A DNA stretch of 37,954 bases, taken from positions 33,466-71,419 of the forward strand of contig JAGGDU010000234.1 in the NCBI GenBank assembly GCA_018457135.1, read 5' to 3'. The DNA is from Trichodesmium erythraeum GBRTRLIN201 (GTDB lineage Bacteria; Cyanobacteriota; Cyanobacteriia; Cyanobacteriales; Microcoleaceae). The translations under genes were made by a program, and so were the position numbers. Numbering within the stretch: the first letter of the stretch is position 1; each line of letters starts with the position of its first letter. Of this stretch, positions 17,733 to 27,507 are shown one piece after another. Under the pieces are notes generated by a model, which worked only from the letters and a program-made list of their open reading frames with translations, did not search any database and was not told the DNA's origin.

Positions 17733-18050
17733 CAACTATCGGCGGCTATCATTGATTCACAGTCAGTAAAAACGACTGAAAAACTGGAGAAGTCCGTGAC
17801 AATGGTTTGTGGGTGTAAATTAGATATTGTTAATAGAACTGAAAAAGGGTTTAAAGTTTTACCCAGACGTTGGGTAGTGGAAAGAACTTTTGCTTGCTTA
17901 GGAGGTCATCGTAGATTTTCTCAAGATTATGAAGAACATCCTCACAACAGCGAAGCCTTCATTCATATTTTAATGATTCGTTTAATGCTCAAACGGTTAG
18001 CGATCGCTACTAATACTTCATAATTCTTTATCAAAAGCTTCTAAGAGATT
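17733..18050 (+). pseudogene. IS5-type transposase fragment (right arm) with internal deletion
   Basis: The plus strand reads [16 protein letters not shown] directly after the IS1 right end, then jumps to [20 protein letters not shown] and [16 protein letters not shown], ending [11 protein letters not shown]. About 100 residues of the DDE core between the IIDSQSVKT motif and the RRWVVERTF block are deleted. From 17880 on it mirrors the inverted fragment at 16692-16831. Confidence 0.85.
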
Positions 18051-18068
18051 GGCTGGTAACAATGAATG

Positions 18069-18147
18069 AATTATTAACCAGTATGCACTATTTCCTGACA
18101 TAAGAGTGGGGAATGTTTTTTTATATTAAAAACTTTGTATTGTCCAG
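18069..18147. repeat. Dispersed repeat with terminator-like hairpin, copy A
   Basis: About 80 bases match the segment 37621-37700 well (shared CCTGACATAAGAG, GGGGAATGTTTTTTT and AACTTTGTATTGT blocks). Within it, ATTTCC (18090-18095) pairs with GGGAAT (18109-18114), followed by G and T8, so it would act as a weak Rho-independent terminator on the plus strand. Both copies lie next to transposase relics. Confidence 0.7.
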
Positions 18148-18423
18148 TATTCACTAAAAAATCTATTTAATATAATAAAAATATCTAAGTCTCAAGCACC
18201 AGGACTTTAAATATGTTAATTATTAGACCTCTCTAAAACAAAATTTAAGCTAAAATTTAGCGGCTAATTATGTATAACTTGTCTCAAAATAAATAATGTT
18301 AACTTAGATATGTTATAATCTTCTTATTAGTAAAATTTGAAATTATCTAATTTCAAGACTCCTACTTTACTTAAGTGGGAAAAAATGAGAACTAATAACT
18401 GAAAACCATAGCTAATAATTGAA

Positions 18424-19023
18424 ATGACTCCAGAACAACATAAAAAGAAAATGCAGCGCCGTAAAGAAGTTCAAGACCAGCGAGTATCTCAAGCTGATCG
18501 GAAAAAAGGTTTAATTATTGTGAATACTGGTAATGGTAAAGGCAAAACTACAGCAGCATTGGGTATGGTAATACGCTCTTTAGGTCATGGCTATCGAGTA
18601 GCAATTATTCAATTTATTAAAGGTGGTTGGGAACCCGCAGAAAAAGAAGTCTTGGGCAAGTGGGGCGAACAACTATGTTTTCATGCTTTGGGTGAAGGAT
18701 TTACCTGGGAAACTCAAGACCGCGATCGCGATATCCAGAAAGTCTATGAAGCTTGGGACTTGGCTTTAACTTTTATTCAAAACCCAGATTTTAAACTAGT
18801 CTTACTTGATGAAGTTAATGTTACTCTGAAATTAAATTATTTAAAATTAGAAGATTTATTGACAGGCTTGGAAAAAAAATCAGAAGATTCTCATGTTATT
18901 CTCACAGGTAGAGGCGCTCCTCCTGAATTGATTGAAAAAGCTGATTTAGTTACAGAAATGCAAATGATTAAGCATCCTTTTAGAGAACAAGGAGTTAAGG
19001 CGCAACCTGGTATAGAGTATTAA
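18424..19023 (+). CDS. cobO: Cob(I)alamin/corrinoid adenosyltransferase (CobO/CobA type)
   Basis: This ATP:corrinoid adenosyltransferase adds the 5'-deoxyadenosyl ligand to cob(I)alamin or cobyrinic acid derivatives, the last common activation step toward adenosylcobalamin. The 199-aa product has the P-loop NTGNGKGKTTAALG (34-47), FIKGGW, the LLDEVNVTLKLNYL block (Walker B-like) and the typical C-terminus HPFREQGVKAQPGIEY. Length and motifs are complete. The N-terminal 28 residues are charged and variable as in the family. It stands alone: no other cobalamin gene and no cobalamin riboswitch is visible upstream, where I see only AT-rich DNA and a weak leader. Confidence 0.95.
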   Translation: MTPEQHKKKMQRRKEVQDQRVSQADRKKGLIIVNTGNGKGKTTAALGMVIRSLGHGYRVAIIQFIKGGWEPAEKEVLGKWGEQLCFHALGEGFTWETQDRDRDIQKVYEAWDLALTFIQNPDFKLVLLDEVNVTLKLNYLKLEDLLTGLEKKSEDSHVILTGRGAPPELIEKADLVTEMQMIKHPFREQGVKAQPGIEY

Positions 19024-19207
19024 GACTTTCTCATACCAGTTGACCTTAAAGATGTTACAAGTTGTTTCGGCTTCAAGCCTTATATGTGAAATATATGTGA
19101 AATAATTTCCGAAAATTACTGAGGGCTTTCAGGTATTGATCCATTACAATCTTAATACATCAATACATTCATGCATTACTTTTAACTTCTTTGAAAGAGT
19201 AATAGCA

Positions 19208-19666
19208 TCACCAAACTAGATATTCATAGTTAGTTTTACAAAGTTTTAACATTCGAAAATCGTTATCACTCACTTGATTTCTCCGGTAATATTTCCGTAA
19301 ATTCACCGTGTAGTCAGAGGCAGTCTCATCATAACTATCTATAACTTTTACCTGTAAGCTATCTTCTTGATGAATACCATAAAAACAGTAAAAACTTGAA
19401 TGGAGCATATAAAAAGCACCAATTACCTTACCACCTTTCAGCTCAAAAACAAAATACTCATTCTGAATTTTACCTGATTCTTCAGACTCACCAAAAAGGT
19501 AAATTCCATCTCTATACAACATATTATTGTTGTCTATGTTTGAAAAAAAAATTGGCCTTTCTTGCTTAAACTGAACGGAAATAGATTTATACTTCACGAC
19601 TGGTCTATTAACTGCACCATAGGCCAATATAGAGTAGGTTGCGATCGCCACTAACCTAAATATCAC
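19208..19666 (-). CDS. Hypothetical protein, 152 aa, possible N-terminal membrane anchor
   Basis: I do not recognise the family. The frame starts with GTG at 19664-19666 and has a short hydrophobic stretch (LVAIATYSILAYGAV) that could be a signal or anchor, so it may be exported. The rest is a mixed-charge soluble sequence rich in Tyr and Asp, including NMLYRDGIYLFGESEESGKI, YFVFELKGGKVIGAFYM and a C-terminal LCKTNYEYLVW. One HIP1 octamer falls in codons 5-9. The composition of the frame and the lack of stops favour a real gene. It stands alone between cobO and the sigma-factor gene. Confidence 0.6.
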   Translation of the reverse strand: MIFRLVAIATYSILAYGAVNRPVVKYKSISVQFKQERPIFFSNIDNNNMLYRDGIYLFGESEESGKIQNEYFVFELKGGKVIGAFYMLHSSFYCFYGIHQEDSLQVKVIDSYDETASDYTVNLRKYYRRNQVSDNDFRMLKLCKTNYEYLVW

Positions 19667-19731
19667 GAATATTGCTTAATTATTATCTACACTATTATCA
19701 TATATACAAAATAGGATGAAGGTATAATTAA

Positions 19732-19785
19732 AGTCATCAGTCATAATTTCTCAGTCATCAGTCATCAGTCATAAATCATAAGTAA
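19732..19785. repeat. CAGTCATCAGTCAT simple repeat
   Basis: Repeated CAGTCAT units with small variations occur upstream of the 152-aa gene. They are noncoding and of the same class as the block at 9950-10009. Confidence 0.6.
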
Positions 19786-19955
19786 GGAGTTTATTCTTAT
19801 AGATAGTTAGACAGACAAGCAAAAAAACATAAGCCTAAGCCCAAAATGATAAAAACTTGAGATTAATAACACACAGAACAAGAGAGCAATGCTAGGAAAA
19901 TACTATAGCAGTTAGGAAATGTAGCGTGGAATATATATATGTTTCCACTGATTTC

Positions 19956-19978
19956 TCCCCTTAGAGAAGCTAAGGGGA
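19956..19978. terminator. Strong hairpin just past the sigma-factor gene
   Basis: TCCCCTTAG (19956-19964) pairs perfectly with CTAAGGGGA (19970-19978) around an AGAAG loop, 20 bases beyond the stop codon of the minus-strand sigma gene. It probably ends that transcript or protects its 3' end. No U-run follows on the minus strand, so intrinsic termination is uncertain. Confidence 0.5.
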
Positions 19979-19997
19979 AGTTGGCTTCTGACTTCAG

Positions 19998-21008
19998 TTA
20001 GCTAGCTACATACTCCCGCACCTTGGCCTGACGACGGCGTAAAAAGGCCAAAGCTTGATGTTCTAGTTGGCGAACTCGCTCACGACTAAGTTGAAGTTTA
20101 TCTCCCACTTTTGCTAAAGACATCTCCTTACCATCCTCAAGACCAAAACGCAATACCAATACACGACGTTGTTGCTCACTCAATTCTGCCAGTAAGGTAT
20201 TTATATCTTGACGCAATAACTCACCAGTTATGTAGTCATCCGGAGAAGATGTTTCATCCTCCAAAAGTTCTTGCAGTTCAGTATCCTGATTATCTCCAAC
20301 TCTTAAATCTAAGGAAATAGGATGACGGGCCATCAAAAGATATTCTCTAATCTGAGAAGGTTCTAATTCTAAAGCTTGGGCAATCTCAGAAGGAGTAGGA
20401 CTACGACCCAAACTCTGAATTAGTTCTCTCTGAACTCTTTTGATTTTGTTGAGCTTTTCAGTAATATGAATAGGTAGGCGAATAGTACGAGCTTGTTGTG
20501 CGATCGCTCTAGTAATTGCCTGACGAATCCACCAGTAAGCATAAGTAGAAAATTTGTATCCCCGTGTAGGATCAAATTTTTCCACCCCTCTTTCTAAACC
20601 AAGAGTACCTTCTTGAATTAAATCTAAGAACTCCATATTTCGCTTTTGATACTTTTTAGCGATCGCTACTACTAAGCGAAGATTAGCTTCAATCATTTTT
20701 TGCTTGGCACGTTGACCTTGCTTAATTGCTTGCTTAAGTACTTTTTCACTTACTAGTAAATGTTCTGCCCATTCTAGTAAAGTTGCTGTTCTATTAAGTT
20801 TTTCCTCTAATTTTTCTTTTAATTCTAGGAATTGCATCATTTGCTGCACTTGTTTACCATAAACAATCTCTTCCTCACGAGTTAAAAGTGGTACACGACC
20901 AATCTCATGTAAGTAGGTACGAACTGTGTCCATTGAAGAGTAAGTAGTAGGACCAAATTTAGTTTGAGTTTTCTTTTGATTTTTATTTTCTTGATTTAGC
21001 TTTGACAT
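19998..21008 (-). CDS. Group 2 RNA polymerase sigma-70 factor (SigB/SigD-like)
   Basis: This is an alternative but RpoD-like sigma factor that directs RNA polymerase to sigma-70 type promoters, in cyanobacteria usually under stress, light or nitrogen changes. The 336-aa protein has region 1.2 ([20 protein letters not shown], 27-46), region 2 (about 104-174, with [36 protein letters not shown] and [14 protein letters not shown]), region 3 ([13 protein letters not shown] onward) and region 4 with the helix-turn-helix [14 protein letters not shown] (308-321). It lacks the long N-terminal extension of the principal SigA, which places it in group 2. An AAAGGAG site lies about 12 bases before the ATG. 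I cannot choose between sigB, sigC and sigD by eye. Confidence 0.93.
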   Translation of the reverse strand: MSKLNQENKNQKKTQTKFGPTTYSSMDTVRTYLHEIGRVPLLTREEEIVYGKQVQQMMQFLELKEKLEEKLNRTATLLEWAEHLLVSEKVLKQAIKQGQRAKQKMIEANLRLVVAIAKKYQKRNMEFLDLIQEGTLGLERGVEKFDPTRGYKFSTYAYWWIRQAITRAIAQQARTIRLPIHITEKLNKIKRVQRELIQSLGRSPTPSEIAQALELEPSQIREYLLMARHPISLDLRVGDNQDTELQELLEDETSSPDDYITGELLRQDINTLLAELSEQQRRVLVLRFGLEDGKEMSLAKVGDKLQLSRERVRQLEHQALAFLRRRQAKVREYVAS

Positions 21009-21754
21009 TTTTTTAATAAACTCCTTTAATAAATATTGCAGTAGTTATAATTTTCTTCTTAGGTTAGAAATACATAGATATCCAACTAGATAAGGATATC
21101 CTTGTCTATCCCTTACTATGGAATTATAAGATTATTTCCATCTTCACATGATTTATATTTATAAAGTTTATATAGTGTTTATATAAATTCAACTCACAGT
21201 GAGTCTACCTTTCTTATTCTTTCTAAAAGCTTAAACTAGATTCATCAATGAAATTTTCAATAATCATATATAAAACCTTGATTTTTGCTTAAGATTGGTA
21301 GGAACTAAAATTAACTTCAACTTATCTTTCAGTATTTCCGCAAAACTTGAATAAAACTATTGACTTACTATCTAGTCGGTTCCATAACTACTTAAGATAA
21401 ATTTAAAAAATCACCGAAATTTTCTCAAAAGTTGACAAAGAACAATCAAAATTTAGTTTTTCATAGCATCTCCTAAAAAATACTACCCATAACATAAAAT
21501 ATTGATAAATATTGTCTCAAAATATACTATGATCTATTATAAAAAACTAATTTTGCATCAACCAAATCGAATTAATTTTTTTGTCCCTTCTATACCTGTA
21601 TATAGGCCATTTTTGATGTGGATTTGAAAAAGTTTCGAAAGTAAATATTTATCCACATCCACCATCCTAGTGGATCTAGGCTAAAGCCATAAAATAGAAA
21701 AACCATTACCCGTATCTGTCTTCTCTTTCTAGTAGAAATATACAACCTCCAATA
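21009..21754. other. Leader and intergenic region of the sigma-factor gene
   Basis: About 750 AT-rich bases hold no convincing reading frame or relic. They contain the AAAGGAG ribosome-binding site of the sigma gene and presumably its promoters. No clear promoter motif can be singled out by eye. Confidence 0.5.
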
Positions 21755-21783
21755 AAAAATCCCCGCACCTAAGAGCCGGGGAG
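21754..21783 (-). terminator. Rho-independent terminator of the PPC-domain gene
   Basis: On the minus strand CCCCG and CGGGG (plus-strand 21777-21781 and 21761-21765) form a stem around an 11-base loop, followed by ATTTTTT. It lies about 70 bases past the stop codon of the 451-aa gene, the right place and orientation. Confidence 0.8.
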
Positions 21784-21854
21784 TATATCAACTGATTATT
21801 GTGATTTCTTTATCAAGAAAAAGTTTTCTTCATTAATAAAACAAAATTATTGAT

Positions 21855-23210
21855 TTACGGCTCTCCTCCGATAATTTCTCCTATAGGATTTCCGGATAGT
21901 ACCCTCTGGAAATTAACAAAACCATTATCAATACTTCCACTTAAGGCAAAACTTCCATCCAAAGGTAGATCAGACGTATAAGTTACGCGCACTAAATAGT
22001 TAAATTCTGGTAATAGAGTTAACTGAGAAGAAATCTCTGGAATATCTGCTTCTACTTCTGGTCCAATTCTTGCATTAACATTATTAACATCGTTACCACC
22101 ATTATCGTTAGCTGCAATTGGTATCTGTCTCCGTTCAGGTGTTAACAGAGAATCTTGAGGAATTTGATATACTTCTAATAGAGGGTCAAAGTCACTATTA
22201 TTGCTGATCAGATCGATTGTTATTGGAGTATTTGGTGTAGCATTTAACAAATAATCTTCTTTAAAAACAAAAGCCGTATTTTCACGATTTCTCACTGTTT
22301 CATCAGTTCGGTCTATAATACTGTCAATACTGACATTTACTCCTTGAAGTTCCGGGGATATTGGCGGTGTTGGAGTTACTGGATCTGTTGGAGGTTCTGG
22401 AGATATTGGAGTTGCTGGAGGTACTGAAGGTATAATGTCAGAATTCATATCAAAAGCACTAGGGAAAAGGCTTAAGTCATAATCAGAGAAAGAGTCATCA
22501 CTAACAGACTCAGGCTGAAAAATAGTGATATTATAAGTATCGGGGTTAGGTAAAAACACTTGAAACTTCTCACTTAACTGATCAAAGTTTTGACTACGCT
22601 CAATTAAATTACGATTACTATCTAATACTGCTATTTCAATATTACTATTGCTTTTTTCAAAAGCAACCCCTACAATCAATGGTTGTTCAGCTATGAAGCT
22701 ATAGTTGTCTATACGATCTAGATTATTAATTCTTGCGGAATCACTTATTTGTTCTTCTGGAACTAGAGTACCTAAAAAGTCTGGTGTCCTTGGATCATCA
22801 TTATTATTGTTAATACTATAAGTATTAGTATCTCCAGTAAATAGGGAAACATTAGCATCCCTAGGAAATAGAGCTAACTCATAGTCACTAGCAATACCAG
22901 GAGAAGTTTGAAAAACATTGATAAAGTATTGACCGGGGGTAGAAAAAACTGCCTGAAATGCTTCATTAGACGTCCCTAAATTATTACCCCTAGCAATTAA
23001 ATTACCATTGCTATCTAATACTTCTAGATCAATATTGCCAGTAAGATTTTGTAGTGCAATTCCTGAATTTAAGGGTGCATCAACTGTAAGCCCATATAAG
23101 TCTAGTTTATCTAAATCATTTATTGTCCCTGAACGAGTTATAGGTGTTTGAGGAAACAGAGTACCTAATTGAATTACTTCATTGATACTATCGTTACTGT
23201 TGGTAGCCAT
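21855..23210 (-). CDS. PPC-domain protein, 451 aa, probably secreted or surface-associated
   Basis: The sequence has two copies of a bacterial pre-peptidase C-terminal (PPC)-like beta-sandwich. The first (about 15-120) includes LDLYGLTVDAPLNSGIAL, IDLEVLDSNGNLIARG and GQYFINVFQ. The second (about 145-250) includes IDNYSFIAEQPLIVGVAF, IEIAVLDSNRNLIERS and DTYNITIFQP. A proline-rich linker (VPPATPISPEPPTDPVTP region) leads to a third domain of about 160 residues without a family name I can give. No N-terminal signal peptide and no RTX nonapeptides are visible, so the secretion route is unclear. PPC domains normally accompany secreted peptidases, but no catalytic domain is present. A clear terminator follows. 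Confidence 0.8.
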   Translation of the reverse strand: MATNSNDSINEVIQLGTLFPQTPITRSGTINDLDKLDLYGLTVDAPLNSGIALQNLTGNIDLEVLDSNGNLIARGNNLGTSNEAFQAVFSTPGQYFINVFQTSPGIASDYELALFPRDANVSLFTGDTNTYSINNNNDDPRTPDFLGTLVPEEQISDSARINNLDRIDNYSFIAEQPLIVGVAFEKSNSNIEIAVLDSNRNLIERSQNFDQLSEKFQVFLPNPDTYNITIFQPESVSDDSFSDYDLSLFPSAFDMNSDIIPSVPPATPISPEPPTDPVTPTPPISPELQGVNVSIDSIIDRTDETVRNRENTAFVFKEDYLLNATPNTPITIDLISNNSDFDPLLEVYQIPQDSLLTPERRQIPIAANDNGGNDVNNVNARIGPEVEADIPEISSQLTLLPEFNYLVRVTYTSDLPLDGSFALSGSIDNGFVNFQRVLSGNPIGEIIGGEP

Positions 23211-23700
23211 GTGTCAAAATTTTTTAATTATGTTGATGATTGGTTAAATTGGTTAAGTCTTTAGTGATTTGTAAAAATCTTTTTACGTTAAGACATAAGT
23301 ATAATATCATAAGAATTATATGTGGCAAAAAAAAAGTTTCTATCCGGTAGAAACATATTCTAGTTTCTGTCCTGCTTTCAGTTATTTATGATATTTTATT
23401 CATCAAGAATTACCCAGACACCAGGTTTATAAACGAAATTTCTTGATAAAAACAATAATTATGGTTCTTATTTGAGTGCGTAAATAATAATATAATTTAT
23501 GTCTCAAGTATCTACAAAAGTATCTATTTGTGTATATTTACCATCATTTAAATTAAGGCATAATTAAAACTGAACAAATAATATATATTCTCTATAAACC
23601 TTTTAATTGCTAGTTTCATAAAAAAACTATTACTTACCGTTAAATAACTCTAAAAGCATACTTTAAGGAAGCAAAAAAATACCATCATATCGTAAATGAA
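23211..23700. other. Gene-free AT-rich stretch
   Basis: This is the leader of the PPC-domain gene and further AT-rich DNA. I see no reading frame, no recognisable relic and no strong hairpin. Confidence 0.5.
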
Positions 23701-23704
23701 TTAA

Positions 23705-24300
23705 GAAAAAGATGAATTAACAAATACCATAAGTCAGGAAAAATTTAATCTCTAAAGAGAACCTGCTTATAGATAAAGATGCCAGTCTAAAACCTCTAAA
23801 TAATAGACAAGATAAAACTTTATTGGACATCATTTCAAGTAGATTGTCAACAACAATGGATGTGGGAGCACGAAAAACAACGAATAGATGATAAGATAGT
23901 AAGTCTAAATCAAGCTGATGTATGTCCAATAGTGAGAGGAAAAGCTGGAAAAAAAACTTAATCAAAGTATTTTCAGCAGAGCGGTCCGCCTGCTTGTTGA
24001 CTAGGAAAAATATTGATCAAGAACAGAGAAAACAAGCTCAAGAGCGATGAAAGATTATGTAACCATGTTCATGGTAAATTTAGGCAAAGTACAAAGAATA
24101 TTTAATTTAGTCAAAGTGATAGATAAACTTTCTAAAACTTCTACAAATACCTACGCAATCACTTTTTTTAGTAATGAACCTTTCTACCCTATTAAAAGGA
24201 GGTTTCTCTCTTTTTTTGTACTTTTTTGGAGAAAAACTGTTTTGCAGCCTGTTTAATCACTTCAAATTATATTTTAATGAATCTATAATAATAGGAAATC
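23705..24300 (+). pseudogene. IS5-type transposase relic, copy A (3' half)
   Basis: In shifting plus-strand frames the region reads DASLKPLNNRQDKTLLDIIS, QQQWMWEHEKQRIDDKIVSL, NQADVCPIVRGKAGKKT, then after a deletion KQAQER, later DKLSKTSTNTYAITFF and LVMNLSTLLKGGFSLFLYFF. This is the C-terminal half of a cyanobacterial IS5-type DDE transposase (RIDDxIVSLxQPxxRPIVRGKA and the TAIAITFLVMNLSTLLR tail). The block between RGKAGKK and KQAQER, which normally includes the catalytic Glu, is lost. The much longer sister copy lies at 29173-30819. Confidence 0.75.
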
Positions 24301-24934
24301 ATAACTTTATTTAAAGAATCAATCAAACACTTTCGGATTTATTCTGAATGAATAAATGATAAACTAAAAGTTTGGCGAATGTAGCGCACCCTTGCCTCGC
24401 AATAAGCTCCGAAAATCAATAATTTCTTTTCAGTTGATGTATTGATGTATTATATTATTTAGTTTATCTTCATAATAGTGCCATTATATCTACCTTAATC
24501 CTTGCTTGTTACCTTGTGTAATAAACATTTTTTTTGAACCGAATTAAGGGGATTTAATATAATATTAAGTCTATTTGAGTCCCCAATTTAGAAAAATTTG
24601 ATAGTAATTGATACTTTAAAAAGGATGTTTATTATGGCTAATTAATCATACTGGAGATAAGAAGGTTTGCCAAACTTTTTACTGTTAGTAAATAAACAAC
24701 TCTTGTTTTACATTTCATTTGAAAATGCTATATACAGTACCTCCTACTATTATAAATTACACACATAGCTATAAAAGTCCAACACTACAATAATTTTAAC
24801 ATTTATATCTTGTATACGATTTACCCCATTCCGATCCTATAAATGTCCATATCTTTACTTAGGGTGCTATAAATTACTAGAAATTACATATAGAAATTTA
24901 GTTTCTAGTATGCCCTGTGTCAGTCCACTTCATA
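24301..24934. other. Gene-free AT-rich stretch
   Basis: No gene or relic was recognised. It has only AT-rich sequence and a short TTGATGTATTGATGTATT direct repeat near 24435-24452. Confidence 0.5.
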
Positions 24935-25561
24935 TTATTCTTTAATGAAGTCAATGCTCTTAATAAATTTAATTAAATGTTTGTGAAACTCTTCAGTTTT
25001 TTGTATATAACAAGCATGACCAGCGTCAGTCAGAATAACTTTTTGAGCATTGGGCATTAATTCTACTAATAAATCAGCTTTTTCTATAGGTACTATCCGA
25101 TCATTACTTCCCCAAATAGCTAATGTTGGTAATTTAATTCCTTTTAATTCATCCTGAAAACGCTCAATTCCTACAGTGGAAACTGCTACAAAGCCCCCTA
25201 GTTTATCAAAATCATCAATCACAAAAGGGAAACTATAACCACCGCTCATAGAAGGGGATACTAAAATTGGTAAATTTAAGTTTAACTTATTTAATATTCC
25301 TCGCAAAAAACCTAAGTTAGAAACTGATATTCTTTGGGAACGACCATAGCCAGGAATATCTACTGCAACAGCTCGGTAACCCTGGGTAGTCAAAATATCA
25401 AGAGTACCTATTTCTTGCCATGTATGAGCAGTAAAACTTGCTCCATGTAGCAACAATACACTAACTGCATTTTTTTTTCCAGTTTCTAGGTAATGGATCC
25501 GAGCATTTTCCAACTCCAGACATTTATAATTAATATTGGTATCCATGATTGATTTAGACAT
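24935..25561 (-). CDS. Alpha/beta hydrolase, ABHD14 (CIB)-like
   Basis: This 208-aa protein is a compact alpha/beta hydrolase without a lid domain. The oxyanion-loop motif LLLHGASF is followed by WQEIGTLDILTTQGYRAVAV and DIPGYGRS. The nucleophile elbow is SPSMSGG with Ser104 as predicted nucleophile, an SxSxS variant of GxSxG. Asp154 (GSNDRIVP) and His182 (AGHACY) complete the triad. Spacing and the TWQxxGTLxxLxxxGYRAVAxDxPG and AGHxCYxxKxEEFH patterns match ABHD14A/B (CCG1-interacting factor B) rather than general esterases. The substrate is unknown. An in-frame ATG at codon 6 is an alternative start. It stands alone. Confidence 0.85.
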   Translation of the reverse strand: MSKSIMDTNINYKCLELENARIHYLETGKKNAVSVLLLHGASFTAHTWQEIGTLDILTTQGYRAVAVDIPGYGRSQRISVSNLGFLRGILNKLNLNLPILVSPSMSGGYSFPFVIDDFDKLGGFVAVSTVGIERFQDELKGIKLPTLAIWGSNDRIVPIEKADLLVELMPNAQKVILTDAGHACYIQKTEEFHKHLIKFIKSIDFIKE

Positions 25562-27430
25562 ATTTTATAATTTTAAATAGTACAATAAAAACTGATTATT
25601 AAACATGAATATTGCCAACATAAATTTTACATAAAAATAAAATAGTTTTCTATAAATTAGCTCCATTAACTCACCTAATTGGCGAACATTTGCAAGATAA
25701 AAAATGACAAATTATCAATTTCTGATCATATTGACGATTCTATTTTAGTAGTTATTATTACCTATTCCTACATATCATCTTGGCCTAGGAAAGAAAACCT
25801 TAGATTTTCTCTATGATAGTATGCTGTCTTGACAAATACCAGTAGCAGTAGTGCCATAAATTTGACAGCGGGGACTGGGAATGATGGAAGCAACAATTAT
25901 TGACCTTACCCTACTCAATACCACGTTTTGGGACAATTAATAATTCTTTTTCTAATAAAAAACTTTACAGTTTTTTTTCCAAAAATAAACCCCACAGTCT
26001 CAATCTTCAAAGAATTATTGGTTATCGTTTATTTTACCATAACATCAGATATTCGTAGTTTACTTATAGAGAATAGAGTATAGGAAATCAGCAAAGACAT
26101 AATTATTACAATTTCTGCTTGCTTATAAGGAATAGGAAATAGTCAAAGATACTATTAAAGGGAATAAAAAAAGGAGATAGAGAATAGGGAATAAGTAATA
26201 GGCGAAGACACTATTATTTATCCTATAACTTAGAGTTTTCCCTAGCATAGATGAAAAAAAATTTTAAGCCTAGACAAAGCAAAAAGTCCCAGCATTTATA
26301 CTTTTTCCAGTATTTGTAGTCACAAAGTATTTGGGGATTTTTTAAGTCATCAAGCTATAAGTCTATTTTACAAATCATCTCTAATATTTCATACCATTTC
26401 TCAAAAAATTTTCTACTTGACTATTGAGTAGAGGAGTTACTTCTACTAATAACGGGACTAAAAAAAAATGTTATCAATAATCTAGGATTAATAAGATAAT
26501 TTAATCAGATTTCCTTTTGATTAAAAAGGGATATTCAAAACAACTATAATTTATAATATAATAATATTTTAACTATTTATTCTGACTGTTGAGTAATCTA
26601 TTCTGACTCAATAGTGGTAGCCATTTACTAAAGGGTAAAATTTGTATTCGGGGGTATAGCTTCGATAAGCTAGGGGAATAGAGGATTTTTTGTAGGGAGT
26701 CTGCATACAGCATCCGTAATGTCTCAAGAGTGACTCTCACTCTTCTAGTTAATTAATTTATCAAAAAAGTTATTACACTTCTGTTAATTAGGTAGGTAAC
26801 CAAAGAAATTGCTTAACTATCTGAGTTTTTGTAAAGTAACTACAAGCTTCTATAGACAATTGATTTGAGAGTAAATTTACATTTTGTAACATAGCAAAAA
26901 ATTTGAATGCTTACCTACTTAGTTAATGATTTAAGTGTCACCTAAGTATAGTATTAATCCATAATAATTGGTATAAATTATTAAGTCAAATTAGTTACTA
27001 TTATTTATTCCTAAATCATAATAAATATATGCTTTTCAGATTGTAGGTCTTCCATTATGCAAATATGTAATAGACATTTTTAAAATACTGTATCTACTTT
27101 TATCTCACTGTTTTAAATTCGGAAAATTTTGATTTAATCTATGTTTTTTATGGCTACTAAACAATTTTTAAATCAGGTGAATAGTGAAGTAAATAATATG
27201 TAGAAATCTCATTCAATTTCACTAATCATTATATAGTTTTACCATGATTAAAAATAGCATTATCTATGACTATTACTATGATATATTCTAGTTGTAATAA
27301 TGGCATAAAAAAAATCAGTTAATCAAGCTTCCAATAAATCCCTATTACATGAAGTTTTCTATATTAAAGGAACAAAAATTTTTTTCTTTATTGCAGCACA
27401 ATACAGCTTAAATTTTCCGTTTTTTTACCT
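25562..27430. other. 1.9-kb gene-free region
   Basis: No open frame of note. AT-rich DNA with GAATAGGGAATAAG-type simple repeats around 26075-26215 and a small perfect hairpin (TAGCTT-CGAT-AAGCTA) near 26656-26671. A minus-strand stretch around 25830-25935 reads PSPRCQIYGTTATGICQDSI, which could be the tail of a lost gene, but I cannot assign it. Confidence 0.5.
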
Positions 27431-27507
27431 GTATGATGGGGATATAGCAATCCACACATAAGTCGCAACAGATATAATAATAATATATCCACTTCACTAG
27501 AAAAAAA

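Noticed and set aside
18148-18423. Cobalamin riboswitch upstream of cobO
   Set aside because: I searched the leader for a B12-box-like sequence and long-range stems and saw only AT-rich DNA.
23717-23965. Minus-strand frame of 82 codons
   Set aside because: It is antisense to the IS5-type relic (QRIDDKIVSLNQ), which accounts for the sequence.
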